Origin: Rhipidocladum racemiflorum
Lineage: Eukaryota > Streptophyta > Magnoliopsida > Poales > Poaceae
DNA: 64,000 bases
Assembly (NCBI GenBank): GCA_036346355.1
Contig: CM070578.1
Location: 18,428,501-18,492,500 of the forward strand
Reading direction: 5' to 3'
This document shows positions 45,201 to 57,818 of the stretch, one piece after another; the stretch's first letter is position 1; every line of letters begins with the position of its first letter. A model generated the notes under the pieces. It was not told where the DNA came from. It ran no database searches and saw only the letters and a program-made list of their open reading frames with translations. A program made the position numbers and the translations under genes.

Positions 45201-46831
45201 AACCAACAAAAAGGTTATCATGAGAGCTTAACAGCAAAATGTTTCCCAACGTCAGTATCGTCTGAATTTGGACCGGCACACGCCAGAACACTATTTGAGT
45301 GTTCACTGTTCCCAAAACTGTTCGCAGATAATTGAATTTGAGGTATGCTTAACCGGTGGATTAACTGAGCACCATACTATTGGATTAAGATACTGCAGTA
45401 TTTAACAAAATGACAATAGCATGCGACTTCACCAATCCTCACCTTCAAAGCCGCCTCAGTCGGCATTCCAGTAGCAACATACTGATGAGAAGAATGTGCC
45501 ACACTGGCATCATTGCACACAGCGGCAACCTTTGCGATCGTCTCAAGGTTCGTGTCCATCCTCCGTGCAGGCCAATCGTGAATTTTCCCGTCCCGGGGAT
45601 CATACGTCGTCCCATCCACATTGAAGCTCCTAACTTTCCCTGCAGCATCACCGATCGCCACGAGTTTTGCCACTGACATCTGGTTCGTGGTCAGCGTCCC
45701 AGTCTTGTCGGAGCAAATCACCGTGGTGCAGCCCAGGGTCTCCACACTCGGCAGCTTCCTCACAAGTGCGTTCTTGGCAGCCATCTTCCTCGTTCCAAGA
45801 GCAAGGCACGTGGTGATTACGGCAGGCAGGCCTTCAGGTATGGCGGCGACGGCCAGTGCCACCGCGATCTCAAAGTAGTATGTGCACTTCTCGAACGAGA
45901 ACCGTACGTTCCTCGGCACCCAGCCATCGAGCTCAAGCGTCAAGAAGTACTTCACATTGATAAGCCACACCAGGGCGCATATGAGCCCGATGATCTTGGT
46001 GAGCGCGTCGCCGAACTCGTTGAGCTTCTTCTTGAGCGGGGTGTCGTCGTCCTCCTGCGACGCCTCGTGGATCTGCGCGTGGATCTTGCCGATCTCCGTG
46101 GCCATCCCGGTGTGCACGACGAGGCAGACGGCGCTGCCGTTAACGACTGTGGTCCCGGCGAACACCATGCACTCCTTGGCCTGGATGTCCGCGTCCTCGG
46201 TGGGCACCGTGCGCGCCGTCTTGTTGACGGAGGCGGTCTCGCCGGTGAGTGAGCCCTGCTCGACGCGGAGCGTGGAGGTGACGAGGCGGAGGACGCGCAT
46301 GTCGGCGGGGACCTTGTCCCCGACGCGCAGCTGGACGACGTCCCCGGGGACGAGGTCACGCGCGGGGAGGATGGGGACCCACTCGCCGTCGCGGAGGACG
46401 GCGGCGTGGTCGGACTGGATCTCGCGGAGCGCCTCGAGTGCCTTCTCGGCGTTGGTCTCCTGCCAGACGCCGACGGCGGCGTTGACGACGAGGATGAGGA
46501 AGATGACGAGCGGCTCGACAAAGGCGGAGAGCGTGAGGGCCCCCGCGGAGGAGGAGAGCGCGAGCGCGAAGGAGACGGCGGCGGCGGCGAGGAGGATGCG
46601 GACGAGCGTGTCGTCGAACTGCTGCGCGACGAGCTGGAGCATCGACGGGCCCGGGTGCTCGGCGAGCTCGTTGGGGCCGTGCGCGCGGAGCCGCGCCGCC
46701 GCCTCCGCCGACGAAAGCCCCCGCGCGGCGGAGACGGCGAGGCGCGCCTCGCACTCCTGGACGGTTCGCGCCCATGCCGGGAACTCCTCCTCCGGCGGCG
46801 CGCCCCCCACGTCCTGGCCGGCTTCACCCAT
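42265..46831 (-). CDS. ECA: ER-type (P2A) calcium-transporting ATPase, ECA1/ECA4-like
   Basis: Eight exons by GT..AG borders and frame: 46831-45443, 45192-45123, 45001-44880, 44736-44458, 44292-43915, 43572-43463, 43188-42960, 42840-42265. The sum is 3153 nt, 1050 aa, the usual size for plant ECA pumps. P-type motifs in order: TGET (196-199, actuator loop), PEGLP (332-336, calcium-binding helix M4), DKTGT with phosphorylated Asp375, KGAVE and DPPRE in the nucleotide/phosphorylation domain, TGDGVND hinge, then the M5-M10 region including NLVTDGPPATALGFNPPD. It pumps Ca2+ (and in relatives Mn2+) into the ER or Golgi lumen using ATP. The C-terminus is basic (RRRSEKQKGE). No calmodulin-binding N-terminus, which separates it from ACA pumps. 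All catalytic residues are present; it appears intact. Which ECA paralogue it is cannot be settled by eye. Confidence 0.95.
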
Positions 46832-46956
46832 ATCCTCCCTCTCAAGCCGCGATCTTCACCACACAGGTAAGGCGCGGCGCAATGCAGCCAAATCTCCTCG
46901 CGGAATTCGCCTCAAAGACGCGATTTTGGCGTCGGGGATCGCGTCAAGAGGCCAAC

Positions 46957-46964
46957 TTTTTATA
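46957..46964 (-). promoter_or_regulatory. Probable TATA box of the calcium-pump gene
   Basis: Minus strand reads ATTATAAAAAGTTGG, about 130 bp before the ATG at 46831. Spacing suits a leader of about 100 bp, unless a 5' intron exists. Confidence 0.5.
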
Positions 46965-47495
46965 ATTGCGCCACAAAGCTCGCGCCCAAGACGAGATCTT
47001 TCTTGAGGTTGTTGCTGGCGTGCGGAGCCGGGACACGAGGGAGAATCCGCAACCAACCAATGAACTTGAAATGCGACGGAATTGTCGAGCCGGGGCTCGC
47101 CGGCGTCGAGAGGACAGGGCTCTTCTTCAGACTTGGCTTCCCGGTGTGCGGCGGGGAGAGGAGAGTGGAGGAGGTGGTTGGGGATGGGGCCCGGGGGGCT
47201 ACGGACGCCGGGAAGGTGGGAACGGCATGCGCGTGCTTCCGGGAGGAAGGACGAGTACTTGTACTGAAACACTGCAATGCAACACAAGAAAGCCTGGGAG
47301 TCCGTCTCGTCTCCTCAAATGGGAGGAGGAACGTGGCAGGAAGCTTCCTCCACGGCGGTACGTACGTGTGTGCGTGCGGTGCGGCCACTCAACCGCTGCC
47401 GCTGCTGTCGCCGCGTCGAGGCCTCGAGGGAGGGCGCTGCAAAGTGGCACGCACAGGCACAGGGGTATACTTGTCCAACCCTGCGAAAAAATATG
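46965..47495. other. GC-rich upstream region of the calcium-pump gene
   Basis: Open in several frames on both strands through GC bias only. No recognised protein. Confidence 0.4.
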
Positions 47496-47742
47496 CTCTC
47501 CCTGTCCTAAATAGTTATGTTTTGGACGTTTCTAAAACACAGTTTTAATTGCTAATTTTTATTATAATATATTTATAAAATATAATATAATTATAATATT
47601 ATGATGGTATTTTTTAAGATAAATCTACGTATATGATTTTCATGTATTTAATTTTTAATATTTAAAAATATATTAATAATTAAAGTTTCAAAAGTTTAAT
47701 CTACGTATGTTCAAAACGATAATTATTTGTAATTGAAAGGAG
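47496..47742. mobile_element. Stowaway-like MITE
   Basis: About 247 bp, starting CTCTCCCTGTCC and ending TTGAAAGGAG. Inner inverted blocks AAATAGTTATGTTTT and AAAACGATAATTATTT; the right side is followed by TA. Related to 32003-32258. Confidence 0.7.
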
Positions 47743-48327
47743 TACTAAAGAGAATAAAAAGGAAATGAGTTGTTTTTGGCTTATTTAGTCTTCGCATATC
47801 TTTTTTAAAAACAATTTAACTTTGAAATTGTAAATCTAACCTTCTTTTTGACCACGAAAAGAGCGCAAGCGATACGTGTCGCATGTTATATTCCTCTACT
47901 GCGGCACCTCGTCAGTAGATTGGCAACAAACACGACCATAGCACGTGCTCCGACTAGCGTGGTAGATGCAGACCCCACAAGCTTACCACGGTGTAGGAGC
48001 ACAACAAGTCTTATCGTGCTACTAGATTGTAATATATCAAGTTGTATTGCTACTACCCGACGATCCTACCGTGTATGGCACCATAGCAAGAGCCTGTTGT
48101 GCTATAGGACTGTGACCTCTCCTACCGTGGTGACCCTGGCCACATATTGTTGATGCAAGACACTGCCATGGAGCCTTCGCTGCTCCCGCTACCACTACAT
48201 TAGGAGAAAAACAAAAAAAAAAATAAAAAAAAATTACATTAGGGCGAGATGAGCCCAAGCCTCGCTGCTGTTGCTGATTTCCCCAACTGCGGCCAAAAAT
48301 CTCTCTCTGCTTTCATCTCCAGCGGTG
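47743..48327. other. No gene seen
   Basis: Mixed sequence with short open frames only and an A-rich run at about 48210-48232. Confidence 0.35.
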
Positions 48328-48335
48328 GTGCCATT

Positions 48336-48590
48336 CAGCGGTGGAACTAGAAATTTTTTATTGGGATACACACTTCACATGTATAACTTTGTAGCCTTTT
48401 ACAGTTATTTAACAACATCATAGATCCAACACATATATTTAAAGTTTGCTAAAAACAAAATATAAATAGTTCTAATGTCTTAAAAATCATAAATAATCAA
48501 AATCGAACCAATTTAATCAATAAATTTAGTCTATCGAAAAGATAGTTTTATACTACTTTTTAAAATTTTGGTTTGCCGGGTCCGCCCATG
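48336..48590. mobile_element. hAT-type MITE (CAGCGGTGGAACTAG family)
   Basis: 255 bp. Exact 8-bp duplication GTGCCATT at 48328-48335 and 48591-48598. Ends CAGCGGTGGAACTAG and GGGTCCGCCCATG are diverged inverted repeats. It is a distant relative of the element at 31529-31778. Confidence 0.8.
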
Positions 48591-48598
48591 GTGCCATT

Positions 48599-50994
48599 CA
48601 ACGCCGGTTGCTGTCTTCTTACGAAATGACTCGATGACGGGCCTATGTCTCGTGAATACTACGTATCAGATGAATGGCAGGTTGCTGTCTTCTTACGAAA
48701 TGACTTGATGCCGTCTATGTGTTTTGATTACGTACTGTATGTGTTTTGAATACTACGTAACGTATCAGATTTTACTGCGGAGGTACGACATGGCACTAGT
48801 CTCATACTCTGCCACCCCCTAAAAATTTAGTCTCCACACCGACCATTGAGCCGAATTCTTTACATTTTCATTTAGACAAGGAATGTTTCTCGGTTTTTGG
48901 CCCCTAACGTAAACGTAACGTACATTACACATACCAACCAAAAGGGAAAAGTATTATCATAATACATACGTAGGGCATAAGAATTATTTTTTCTGTCCAA
49001 ATTTCTAAGATTTTTTTAAATACTTTTATCTATAAATATATGATTTATTTTATATTTTAATATAAAATTAGTGTGATACTTCCGATATACCCTTAATAAA
49101 TATTCATCTTTATTTCACATTCTCTACAAGAATGTATTAAATATAGTACTTAGTGATAATAATTAGGGATACTCTAGTCATTTTTAATATCTTCTTGGTA
49201 TATGTGTCAAGAAGAAATATTTCTTAGGACATGTACAATAATGCTACTTCAGCTATCTCTTAGCTTGTACACAACAGTTTTGATCTTTGCGGAAGAGTGA
49301 GAAAAGAGGTGAGAGAAGAGAGCTGGCTCTTATTTGATACTCAGTTTTGCACGGGAGTACAGATAAACTTTTTATGTACAAGAGAGAAGAGATGGTTATT
49401 GTACAACATCTAGAGACAGCTTTTAGAGATAATTATTATACAAATTAGCTTTTAGTTTACTACTAGCATGTAATGGGTTTTACTATTGTACTTACTCTTA
49501 TGAACTTCAATGAAGTGAGCAATGTTCAAGTATGTGCCATTCCCTCTATTCAAAAATTAGAAAGTGCTGTATTTATGGGACCAACACAGCATGTGAAACA
49601 TGCAATGATCACATGAGTATATTCTCACTATGTTAGTATTTCCTTTTCACCATAATGTTTGCATTTCTTTTCACTGGGATAGTACGGTATCTAACATTGT
49701 TTCTTTACGGTGATATCGCCGGATCCTTTTCACCATAATGATCACATTATTTCTTTAAATCAGTAACCTAGAGGTCCATCAATTAGGCGGTAACGAACCG
49801 GCGTGGGCCCAGGGAATATGCCCAGGAGGGGGGCGCGAAGCCTTTTTTTTTTCTTCTTCTTCTCTTCCTTCCTCTTCTTTTGATTCGTTAAAATAAACCA
49901 AGAAATTTCGTGGAGGCTTCCTCCACCCATCCGCGCCTCGACGGCCCACATCATTAAACAAGCGCAGCCACCTTAATTAATCACATTATTATTGTAATCA
50001 CTCTGGAATCGATCAGAGAATCCCCTTCGACTGTCATGTGGTCCCACCTTCAGGATCACCAGGGGGGCCCACAGATAAAAGGCACACAAAATGTGTGTAG
50101 GGCCAGGGGGAAGGACCATGTTGTTGGATGACGTACAGTGCGGTAAGGAAGCTCCTATGTGCACTCCATTCTTCTCTTCTCATTTAAATAAAAAAAAAGA
50201 ATTGCATTTTTTTTTCTATTCCTCCCTCGCCCTTTCTGTCCCTTTTGCCAATGGATGCGCGACACGTGGAATATGGGTAAAAGGATAATTAGGCGTCCGT
50301 ATCTTGGTCTTTGTAGGACCATTAGCATATGTTTTAGTCCTAACTTTTTTTTTCCCATTGCTTTTTGAGATGCCGGTCGTTTTCGTGTTTGACGGTGAGG
50401 GGTGGATTTGGGAAAGTGAAACATCCAGTTGTTGCATATTTTGAACATATTCATTAGGCGTATTTAGCAAAGTCAGAGCAGCTTGTACTTAACTAGTAGC
50501 AACATTTTTCAATGAGGAATGTTACCTGCTTCAAACTACAGAAAAAATATATATTTCTTGACGCAAGAGAGCTTAAATTTGCCGGTACGTGGCATTCTCT
50601 CCGTTCAAATTTATAGGACACATTTATCTTACTATATAGAACCATGAGATATTAAGAATGACTAGACTATCCTTAATTATTACCTTTAAGCACTATATTC
50701 AGTGCATGGATTTAGAGAATATTAAGTAAATCTGAATATTTATCTAAGATATAAAGGGAGTATCGCACTAATTTACATTGAAACATGAATTACGTCATGT
50801 ATTTATCTATGGATAAAATTATTAAAAAAAATGCGTCATATGTCTATCTGTCTATCTTTCTTAAGATATTATAGTAGCAGTATCATGCGGCTTTGTTACA
50901 TCTTGGAAAATTAATAATAAACGCCAAACCGAAAGTAATCTAACTGGAAAAAGGAACTTTTATAGTTCATGCATTTGAATGTAGTCGGTACTAA
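48599..50994. other. AT-rich intergenic sequence with MITE remnants
   Basis: A ~55-bp segment (GGTTGCTGTCTTCTTACGAAATGACT) occurs at 48606-48631 and again at 48681-48706. 48985-49240 and 50600-50765 have Stowaway-like interiors (the latter between CTCTCCGTTCAAATTTATAGGA and TAAAGGGAGTA). A pyrimidine tract lies at 49842-49880. No gene is supported. Confidence 0.4.
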
Positions 50995-51267
50995 GAGCAT
51001 CTCCAAGAGGGGCAAGCTTGAATTATAGGGTTTTTAGAGAAAATGATTAACTCCAGCAATGATCCTAAATTGTTAAAATTTAGCAAATTGTTTTAGGGTC
51101 CCTGGGAGAGTAGCTATATTTAGTAACTCTGTGATTGAGCCCTATCTTCATTGGGTTTTAGGGCCTAATTGCTGGAGTGAATATTTCGTTGGAACCCTAA
51201 ATCTAATTAGTTGGGATCTTAAATTAAAGTTTAAAAGCTCATTTTTAAGGCTCTATTGGAGATGCTC
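50995..51267. mobile_element. PIF/Tourist-type MITE (GAGCATCTCCAA family)
   Basis: 273 bp. Ends GAGCATCTCCAA and TTGGAGATGCTC are perfect inverted repeats; TAA on both sides (50992-50994 and 51268-51270). Confidence 0.92.
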
Positions 51268-52281
51268 TAACCATACTCGCTACAGCCGAGTGTGTTGTGT
51301 GAAATGTCAAAACCAAATTGTTGCTTTTGTCAGATTTTTGTTCCACAATATTCGGATCAGCAGCAAATACAATGCTGGCATGGTAAAAGTGGCAAGTTTC
51401 CGTTTTAAACCAAGATAAGGAACGAAAGTCCTTATCTACGCCTTTTTTTTTCCTTCATATTTGACCTGTCTCCGACCACGCAGCATGTCATCAAATAACA
51501 ATCCTCCCCTCCATCTCCATCCTTTTCCACACGACAATCGGCAGCACTCATTATCATGTCACGCCCGTCACGCTTTCAAACAACCTAAGAAAGCGTAGAC
51601 GCAGCGGGCACTGCACCAGTTGCCAAATGGTCGACAGAAAAAAAAAAACTCGTGTGATTTTGTGTTTAGGGGTCTTTTGTAAAAAAGATTTAGATGTAAT
51701 TTCATGATTTTTTGGTGGTTTTTTTGGAAAAGTCATCCGACAAAACGGACCTTAGTGTAACTGAAGAAATCTTCAAGATTTTTTCGGGAAAAGTGGATCT
51801 GAATGTAATTTTGGATTTTTAGAAGGTCTTATATGTGAAAAAGGAATTCTTCGTAAAATGTGGATATGGAGGTAATTTTGGATTTTTTAGAGAGCCTATG
51901 TGTGAAAAAGAAATTCTTTTTTCTTTTTTTTAGCAAAAATCGAGTGAGAACGAATTTTGGGTTTTTATTGTTTTTCGATAAAAAAACATTTTTTGATTTT
52001 TTTTGGGGTCTTTTTCTTCAAACAATCAGGCGCAAAAACATACTTAAATATAATCGGATGATAAAATAGATTTTGGAATTTTTTTTGGGAGAAATTCCTG
52101 ATATTCAAAACTGGAATTTCAAATTTCTGGTATGATTGGTTTTTCTGTAAATACGCGAAAGTGTTGTATCGTTTTGTCAATACAGGTCAAAACTTGTATC
52201 AAATACAAAAATTTCCCCAAATTTCATCATGGAAAATTGATGTATCGATGGATTAAGGGAAGCCCACTTTGACTCTTAAAC
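51268..52281. other. Degenerate T-rich repeat field
   Basis: 51640-52110 has imperfect units built round GATTTTTTAGGGGGTC / GTGAAAAAGGAATTC / GTAATTTTGGATTTTT. No gene. Confidence 0.5.
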
Positions 52282-53407
52282 TAGGGGTGGGCATTCAGTT
52301 ATATCGGTTTGGTTTATTCGATTTAAAAAAATAGTTTTTTTAAAGCTGTAAACCGAACCAAATAGATTCAAAAACCGAACCGAATTAACCAAAATAAATT
52401 TGGTTTTTTTCGGTTTTTAGTTTCCCGACCATCATCCACGCCGCCAAGCGAACCTTGCTCCATCCCTTGCCGCCCATCTGCTAGCTCGCCCTCACCGTCC
52501 CGACTGCTAGCTCGCCCATGCCGCCACGCAGACCCTGCCTAGGGCGCAGTCTCCTGCGTCGTGCCTAGCTGCCCACCGTCGCCATTGCTCCGCCCGCACC
52601 CATCGTTGCCGTGGCCCTGCCCGTGCGGCCGTGCCCACCATCACACATCACAACACCATAAATTCCACCATTTGACACTCTAACCAATTCCACTGAAAAT
52701 CCCAAATTAAGTAGCCTGAACATTGAAATCCAAATCCTAATCTCTTGCAAACCAACAAGATTCGACCTCCAATTCGAAAAATTCATAAAAGAAATGCATC
52801 CAAGCTGAAATCTTTTACCTCTCTATAGCGCCCCTGAGCTCTGTGGTGGCCTCCTCGGGCTCCTCCTGCGACGGTGGCACAAAGACCAGCCTTGGCTTCC
52901 TGACTGTCACGCCCCTCCAGACCTCCAGTCCACGAATTTCCAGTCGTCCACCTCCCAGGACGTCCACTGTGGAAACCAGCAGAGGGAGGCGAGGGGTGGG
53001 AGGGAGCCTCACGCCAGTCACGTGGGGAGAGGGAGGAAGGCGGCATGGGCAAGGGGGCGCGACCGCACGAGAGGGAGGCGAGGGGGCGTGTCAACGCGAG
53101 GAGAGGGAAGGAGACAAGGCCAGACGGTGCGGGGAAATGGGGAATAAGACCGAATGAAGATAGGGCTAGATCGAGTGGGAGTAGTTCGGTGAATCGGATG
53201 GAAATAGGGCTAGGCCGAGTGAGAGTAGTTCGGTGAATCGGTTAGTTCGGTTTCTGACATTCAAAAACCGAACCAAGTATTAAAAACCGAATAGAGTTGA
53301 AATACAAACCGAACAGAAAACCGAAAACTAAAAAACAAATTTTTTTTTATTAATTCAATTCAATTCGATTTGGTTTTTTTGTTTTGGTTAAAAATTACCC
53401 ACCCCTG
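52282..53407. mobile_element. hAT-like non-autonomous element, 1.1 kb
   Basis: Ends TAGGGGTGGGCATT and AATTACCCACCCCTG; flanking octamers TCTTAAAC and TGTGAAAC agree at 6 of 8. Subterminal arrays of AAACCGAACC / GGTTCGGTTT on both sides. The centre (52430-53110) is GC-rich, with a minus-strand 103-aa frame of no known family, possibly captured sequence. Two ~55-bp copies of GTAGTTCGGTGAATCGG occur at 53182-53240. Confidence 0.75.
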
Positions 53408-53764
53408 TGTGAAACCACCTTTCTTTCTTCTCCATCGATCCAATCTGTTTGTTTCTTGCACAAGTCTTCCAAAGCCTACTATGCGTGCAGACAAAAGGCA
53501 GGGAGTCCATACATACGTCACTCACGCACCGTTCAGACTACAGAGTCTCAAGGGAATCAAGAGTTCAAGACCCATGTCCATCCAAAATCCAAATTATCGA
53601 TGCAGGCTAGTTCCTTCCTTTGGCTTTGGCTATAGAAAGATAGTGTGTTCCAATTCCCAAGACTTGTACTGGATGGGATGGCCAGAGTCAATGCTGGCCT
53701 GGCATGCCTCTTGTCCGGACACGATTCTTGTATAGTTCTTTAGAGACTATAATTTTAATAGTTA
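53408..53764. other. No recognised gene
   Basis: A 121-aa plus-strand frame covers most of this but shows no known domain, signal or codon pattern that would support it. Confidence 0.3.
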
Positions 53765-54315
53765 GAACATCTCCAGCAAGAGCCCCTAAAATAGGGTTCC
53801 TATTTTGGATTTAAGGATTCCCTCTATTTTTTTGGGCCCTGTTTTCATAGCACAAGTCCAGCAATAACCCCTAAATCTCAGCCCCTATTTTACTTTTTCT
53901 CCTATTTTAACATATCCGCTATGTATAATCTTCATTTGACACCACTAAAATTCAATCAAAAATATTTGTAATACATAAAACATAAACATATTAACATTTA
54001 CAATTTAAAAACATGATATTTCAAATTTAAATTTAAAATTTTCAAAACATGATAAAATTTTCGAAGCTTCTCATGTATTTTCCTATCTTCAATAATAGGG
54101 GTTGTACTTGTGTCCCTGGGAATTGGGGCTGAGATGGCAAATTTAAGGGCCTCATAATTTTAAGGGCTGGAGTTGGGGCCCCCTGGGAATTGGGGCTGAG
54201 GAGACAAATTTAGGGGCCTCCTGATTTTAGGGGTTTGAGTTGGGGCCCTGCTGGATCTGTTTTTTTTTTACTACACCCCCTATTTTAAAGTTTAGGGGCT
54301 CTGCTGGAGATGCTC
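53765..54315. mobile_element. PIF/Tourist-type MITE (GAACATCTCCAGCA family)
   Basis: 551 bp. Ends GAACATCTCCAGCAAGAGCC and GGCTCTGCTGGAGATGCTC; TTA on both sides. The right half has a tandem duplication of GGGAATTGGGGCTGAG (54117 and 54184). Confidence 0.88.
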
Positions 54316-57300
54316 TTATGAAGGCACCGTTAGATAGGAAGCGATGATTCAGATCAATCTGAAATACAGTAGCAATGATGATGTAGTGATTTCATCCTGT
54401 AGTAAGTACTGTAGCTTATCGGGGAGCTATCGTGATGGACGGAGCTACTACGGTGCCAGTGATCTACCCACGGTAGGTGACATTTGTCACTTGCTAATGT
54501 TTCTACGATCGAGGAAGAGACTGGATTTGCAATTTCGTTCGAGAGAAAACCAAAGATGAAAAATATGTAGGGGGCGAATACATAGAGGTTTCATTCTTTT
54601 CCACCGATCAAGTGTCCATATCATCAACACATAATGAGTTTTTGTTTTTTTTTATGTACTTGGTCTAATTTTTGTAACTTTAGCTTTTATCCGAACGAAT
54701 CTATAAATCTAACCTTTTTTTAATCGCATAATGATCGAAAGATGATAGTTACTACCTGCTGCAACGTGGAACTAAGACAGATCCACCAACCATGTTTGGG
54801 GAGCACGCGTAGGTGCCTACCACGGTATTGAAGAGTGGTAGGTGTTTGTCGCGGTCGAAAAGTGATCATATTTACAATTTGCTTGCACACAAAAAAATAC
54901 TCGCTTCATCAGAATAGGAATGACTGAGCCCTTGAGCTCGCGTGCATTCTCTTGTTAGTTGTTACCGACCAAGTTCTCATTTACCTTTTATTGTTATTGC
55001 TACTATTACTATTAAAGGGTACTATACTGTTGATACATTGCCTTTTACCTCACCTACTTGTCGACAATGGAATGGCTTGAATTTCGAACATTACAAAAAC
55101 AAAGCTTTTTTTTTGGATTTCCCGAATGTGAAAATAACTGAAAGGGTCTCCTTTCCTCAAGTAGTTCAACACTCTGATTCTCTCAGGAACAAGGTCATAC
55201 GCTACTAGGTTGTTACATATATTTTTGGTTTTATCTTTGTCGAGTGAATAGTGAATACTCGTCTCGATAGTTCCATCCGTTTAAGCTAGCCTTGAAGATA
55301 TACTATTATAATATTGTAAAATAGTAGTGACAAATGAGTACATAAACTTGTACGGGTTCTTTGCGCCGTTTGGTGATTGCTTGCAAGCAATACGGCTATG
55401 CACGGTTTCACCGAATCGAAAAAAAAGCATACCAAAAAATCGTACTAAACTGGTTAACTCTATTTGATCGGTATATGGTATTTAATATGGTATAAAAAAT
55501 AATAATTTTGGGATACGGTTTTTGTAAAAAAACGTGAGTAAACCGAAACAAAAGAATACGTATATAATTAGATAAAGTAAAGATCAAATGTTTATACAAT
55601 ACGATTTCATATGGAAATAATATAAATAGATTTATCAAAGTAATAATCAAATATGTTTAATAATTTTTACTAACGTGTAATTAGTAGAGTAGCGGTCACA
55701 TGTGTATATTAGAAACTGTATCAATGTCCAAAACGACAAGTAAAAAAAGAACAATTCACGCTAGTTTAGCAAATATGTTATTTACTGATCCCGAACCAAA
55801 GTATTATGATATTTATTGCACCGAATCGAAATCCTATTTGGTATATTCAGTATCATATTTTAATTACAGTATTTAAAATAAATCATATCTATTAAATCGT
55901 ATTTATTAATTATACCATACGTACAGTTCTAGCAAGCACGCACCAATAAAGACATTTTGTACTTTGCTTCGAGTCTACTCAACGACGTCCTCAATGTAAA
56001 TGCAGACGTGCCGCCGTATGCTTCCATCTTTGTGGCTGCTAATCCTTCCATGTTAAATATTATCACCGACGTACCCTATTAAAGTATAGATTTAAACCGT
56101 AGATCACGCAACGTACCTGCGTGAAGAGCTATCCACAACTCTTCCAGCCAAAGTTCATACGGCATAGTTTCTCTTGGCATATAGATTAGAGAGATATTAA
56201 AAATAGCTAAACTATCTTTGGTTATTATCTCTAAGCACTATATTTAATACATACCTTAGAGGTTATTAAGCAAATCTAGATATTAATTAGAGGTATAAAT
56301 ATAAACATTACACTAATTTTAATTGTGCCGATACGCCCAATTTGCTAGGGTTTACACGCCCGTGTGGCTTTAGAAATTAGAATATGCTTCCAAGGTGCTG
56401 CTGCCTGGAAAGTTCCGAGGCACTGAGGACTACTCTGATTCTAGCAAGTCTGCTAGATTTTTTTTTTTTTTTTTTTACATAATGAACTAGTGGGAGTAGT
56501 TTATTAGTCCAAATGGGAGATGAGACTAGCTTTATTTAGTTTGATCCTTTTTATAGACTACCATCCTTTGTTCTTGTTATCTTGTATACAGCTTGTGGGA
56601 TAAGGAGAAACGGTAACATTGCTGTTTTGTTTCGAACTGTTAGTACAGTTTTGGATCTACTAAAATTGTGCAGATAACATACAAGTGGAGAAAGGGGGCA
56701 ATTTACTAGACATTTTACCATTGGAAGGTTGCTCGGTTATTTCGGCTGAAATTCACATGGTATGATACATCAAGTCAATCTACCACCCAAAGGTACAAGA
56801 AGACGCGAACGAGCAAATGCTCGGGTAACTAACTGCGCATGTGTGTGAGCAGCCCGTCTGAGATCGAGCCTCGGACTCGCCTAGGTGCACACGGTGCCGG
56901 GTGCGGCGTCTATGCGTACGTGGGGTGTGTGCGTTTGTAATCTGGCTATTGTTATTTTTCTACCATACATGTTAGATCGAGCTTCTGTTCAATTTTTTTT
57001 TTAAAAAAAAACAAGTAAAAGAAGACCAGCTCAAATGTGTGAAGCCGGCCGGCCATTAGAAATTTAGAACCTAGTTTTGGATGATTGGATTTGGATGTCG
57101 GCAGTCATCGTCAAAGTAGAGAAGAGAAGGTTCATTGACGTGAGCAAAAAGTTGTGCCAAGAACATGTTGCTTTCACCTGAAGTTTCACAGAAATTCGCA
57201 AGTCAATCTCAGCAGTGCATATGCGGTTTAATTCTTTGCCTAAAAGTGCAGGCATTTGGAAGATTAGTGCGACGAAGATGGTACAATGTTGGACACATGC

Positions 57301-57438
57301 ACTGCATTGCACACAAAAGTTCTTGGCGTGACGGCCTCTCTATTGCCGACTGGCCTGTCCTGTCGAGTTGCTTGCAGCAGCCAGAAACATTTCTGTGATT
57401 TGGGGATTGATCTTGTGGATTAATCCAAAACTAATTAA
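54316..57438. other. Repeat-derived intergenic sequence, no supported gene
   Basis: 55390-55930 is AT-rich with ATACCGAATCG/GGTATATGGTATTT motifs, probably an old DNA transposon with lost ends. 56165-56330 resembles a Stowaway-like interior. A run of 18 or more Ts lies at about 56460-56477. 56990-57400 has short frames only. No gene is supported. Confidence 0.4.
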
Positions 57439-57818
57439 GGCCATGTTTGGATGGACTAAAACTAATTGTTAGCTGGCTAATGGCTAGAGCTAATTGTTAG
57501 CCAGCTAATAATTAGTCCATCTAAAATTAGTTCAGGGCTGTTTGGATACATGACTAATGGTTGGACTAATTTATTAGAAAAGTCATGTCTGCCCCTCATA
57601 ATGGGTGAGGAAATGAGGATAAAGGCCGGTAGCAGTATTTTGAGCTTTTCCATTGTTACATGCTATTAGCCCAAATTAGCTCCTCCCCACTAACTAATGG
57701 ACTAATTGTTAGCTAAGGGGTTGGCTAAAAATTAGCCCACCTATTAGTCTTCCTGTTTGGATAGACTAGGACTAATTTTTAGCCAGCTAACAATTAGTCC
57801 AGGGATCCAAACATGGCC
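57439..57818. mobile_element. PIF/Harbinger-type MITE, copy C
   Basis: 380 bp. Ends GGCCATGTTTGGAT and ATCCAAACATGGCC are perfect inverted repeats; TAA on both sides. Very similar to copy A (16981-17364), in the same orientation. Confidence 0.93.

Noticed and set aside
45882..47006. 374-aa plus-strand frame opposite the calcium-pump first exon
   Set aside because: Open only because of the pump exon's GC bias; Ser/Arg/Thr-rich with no family.
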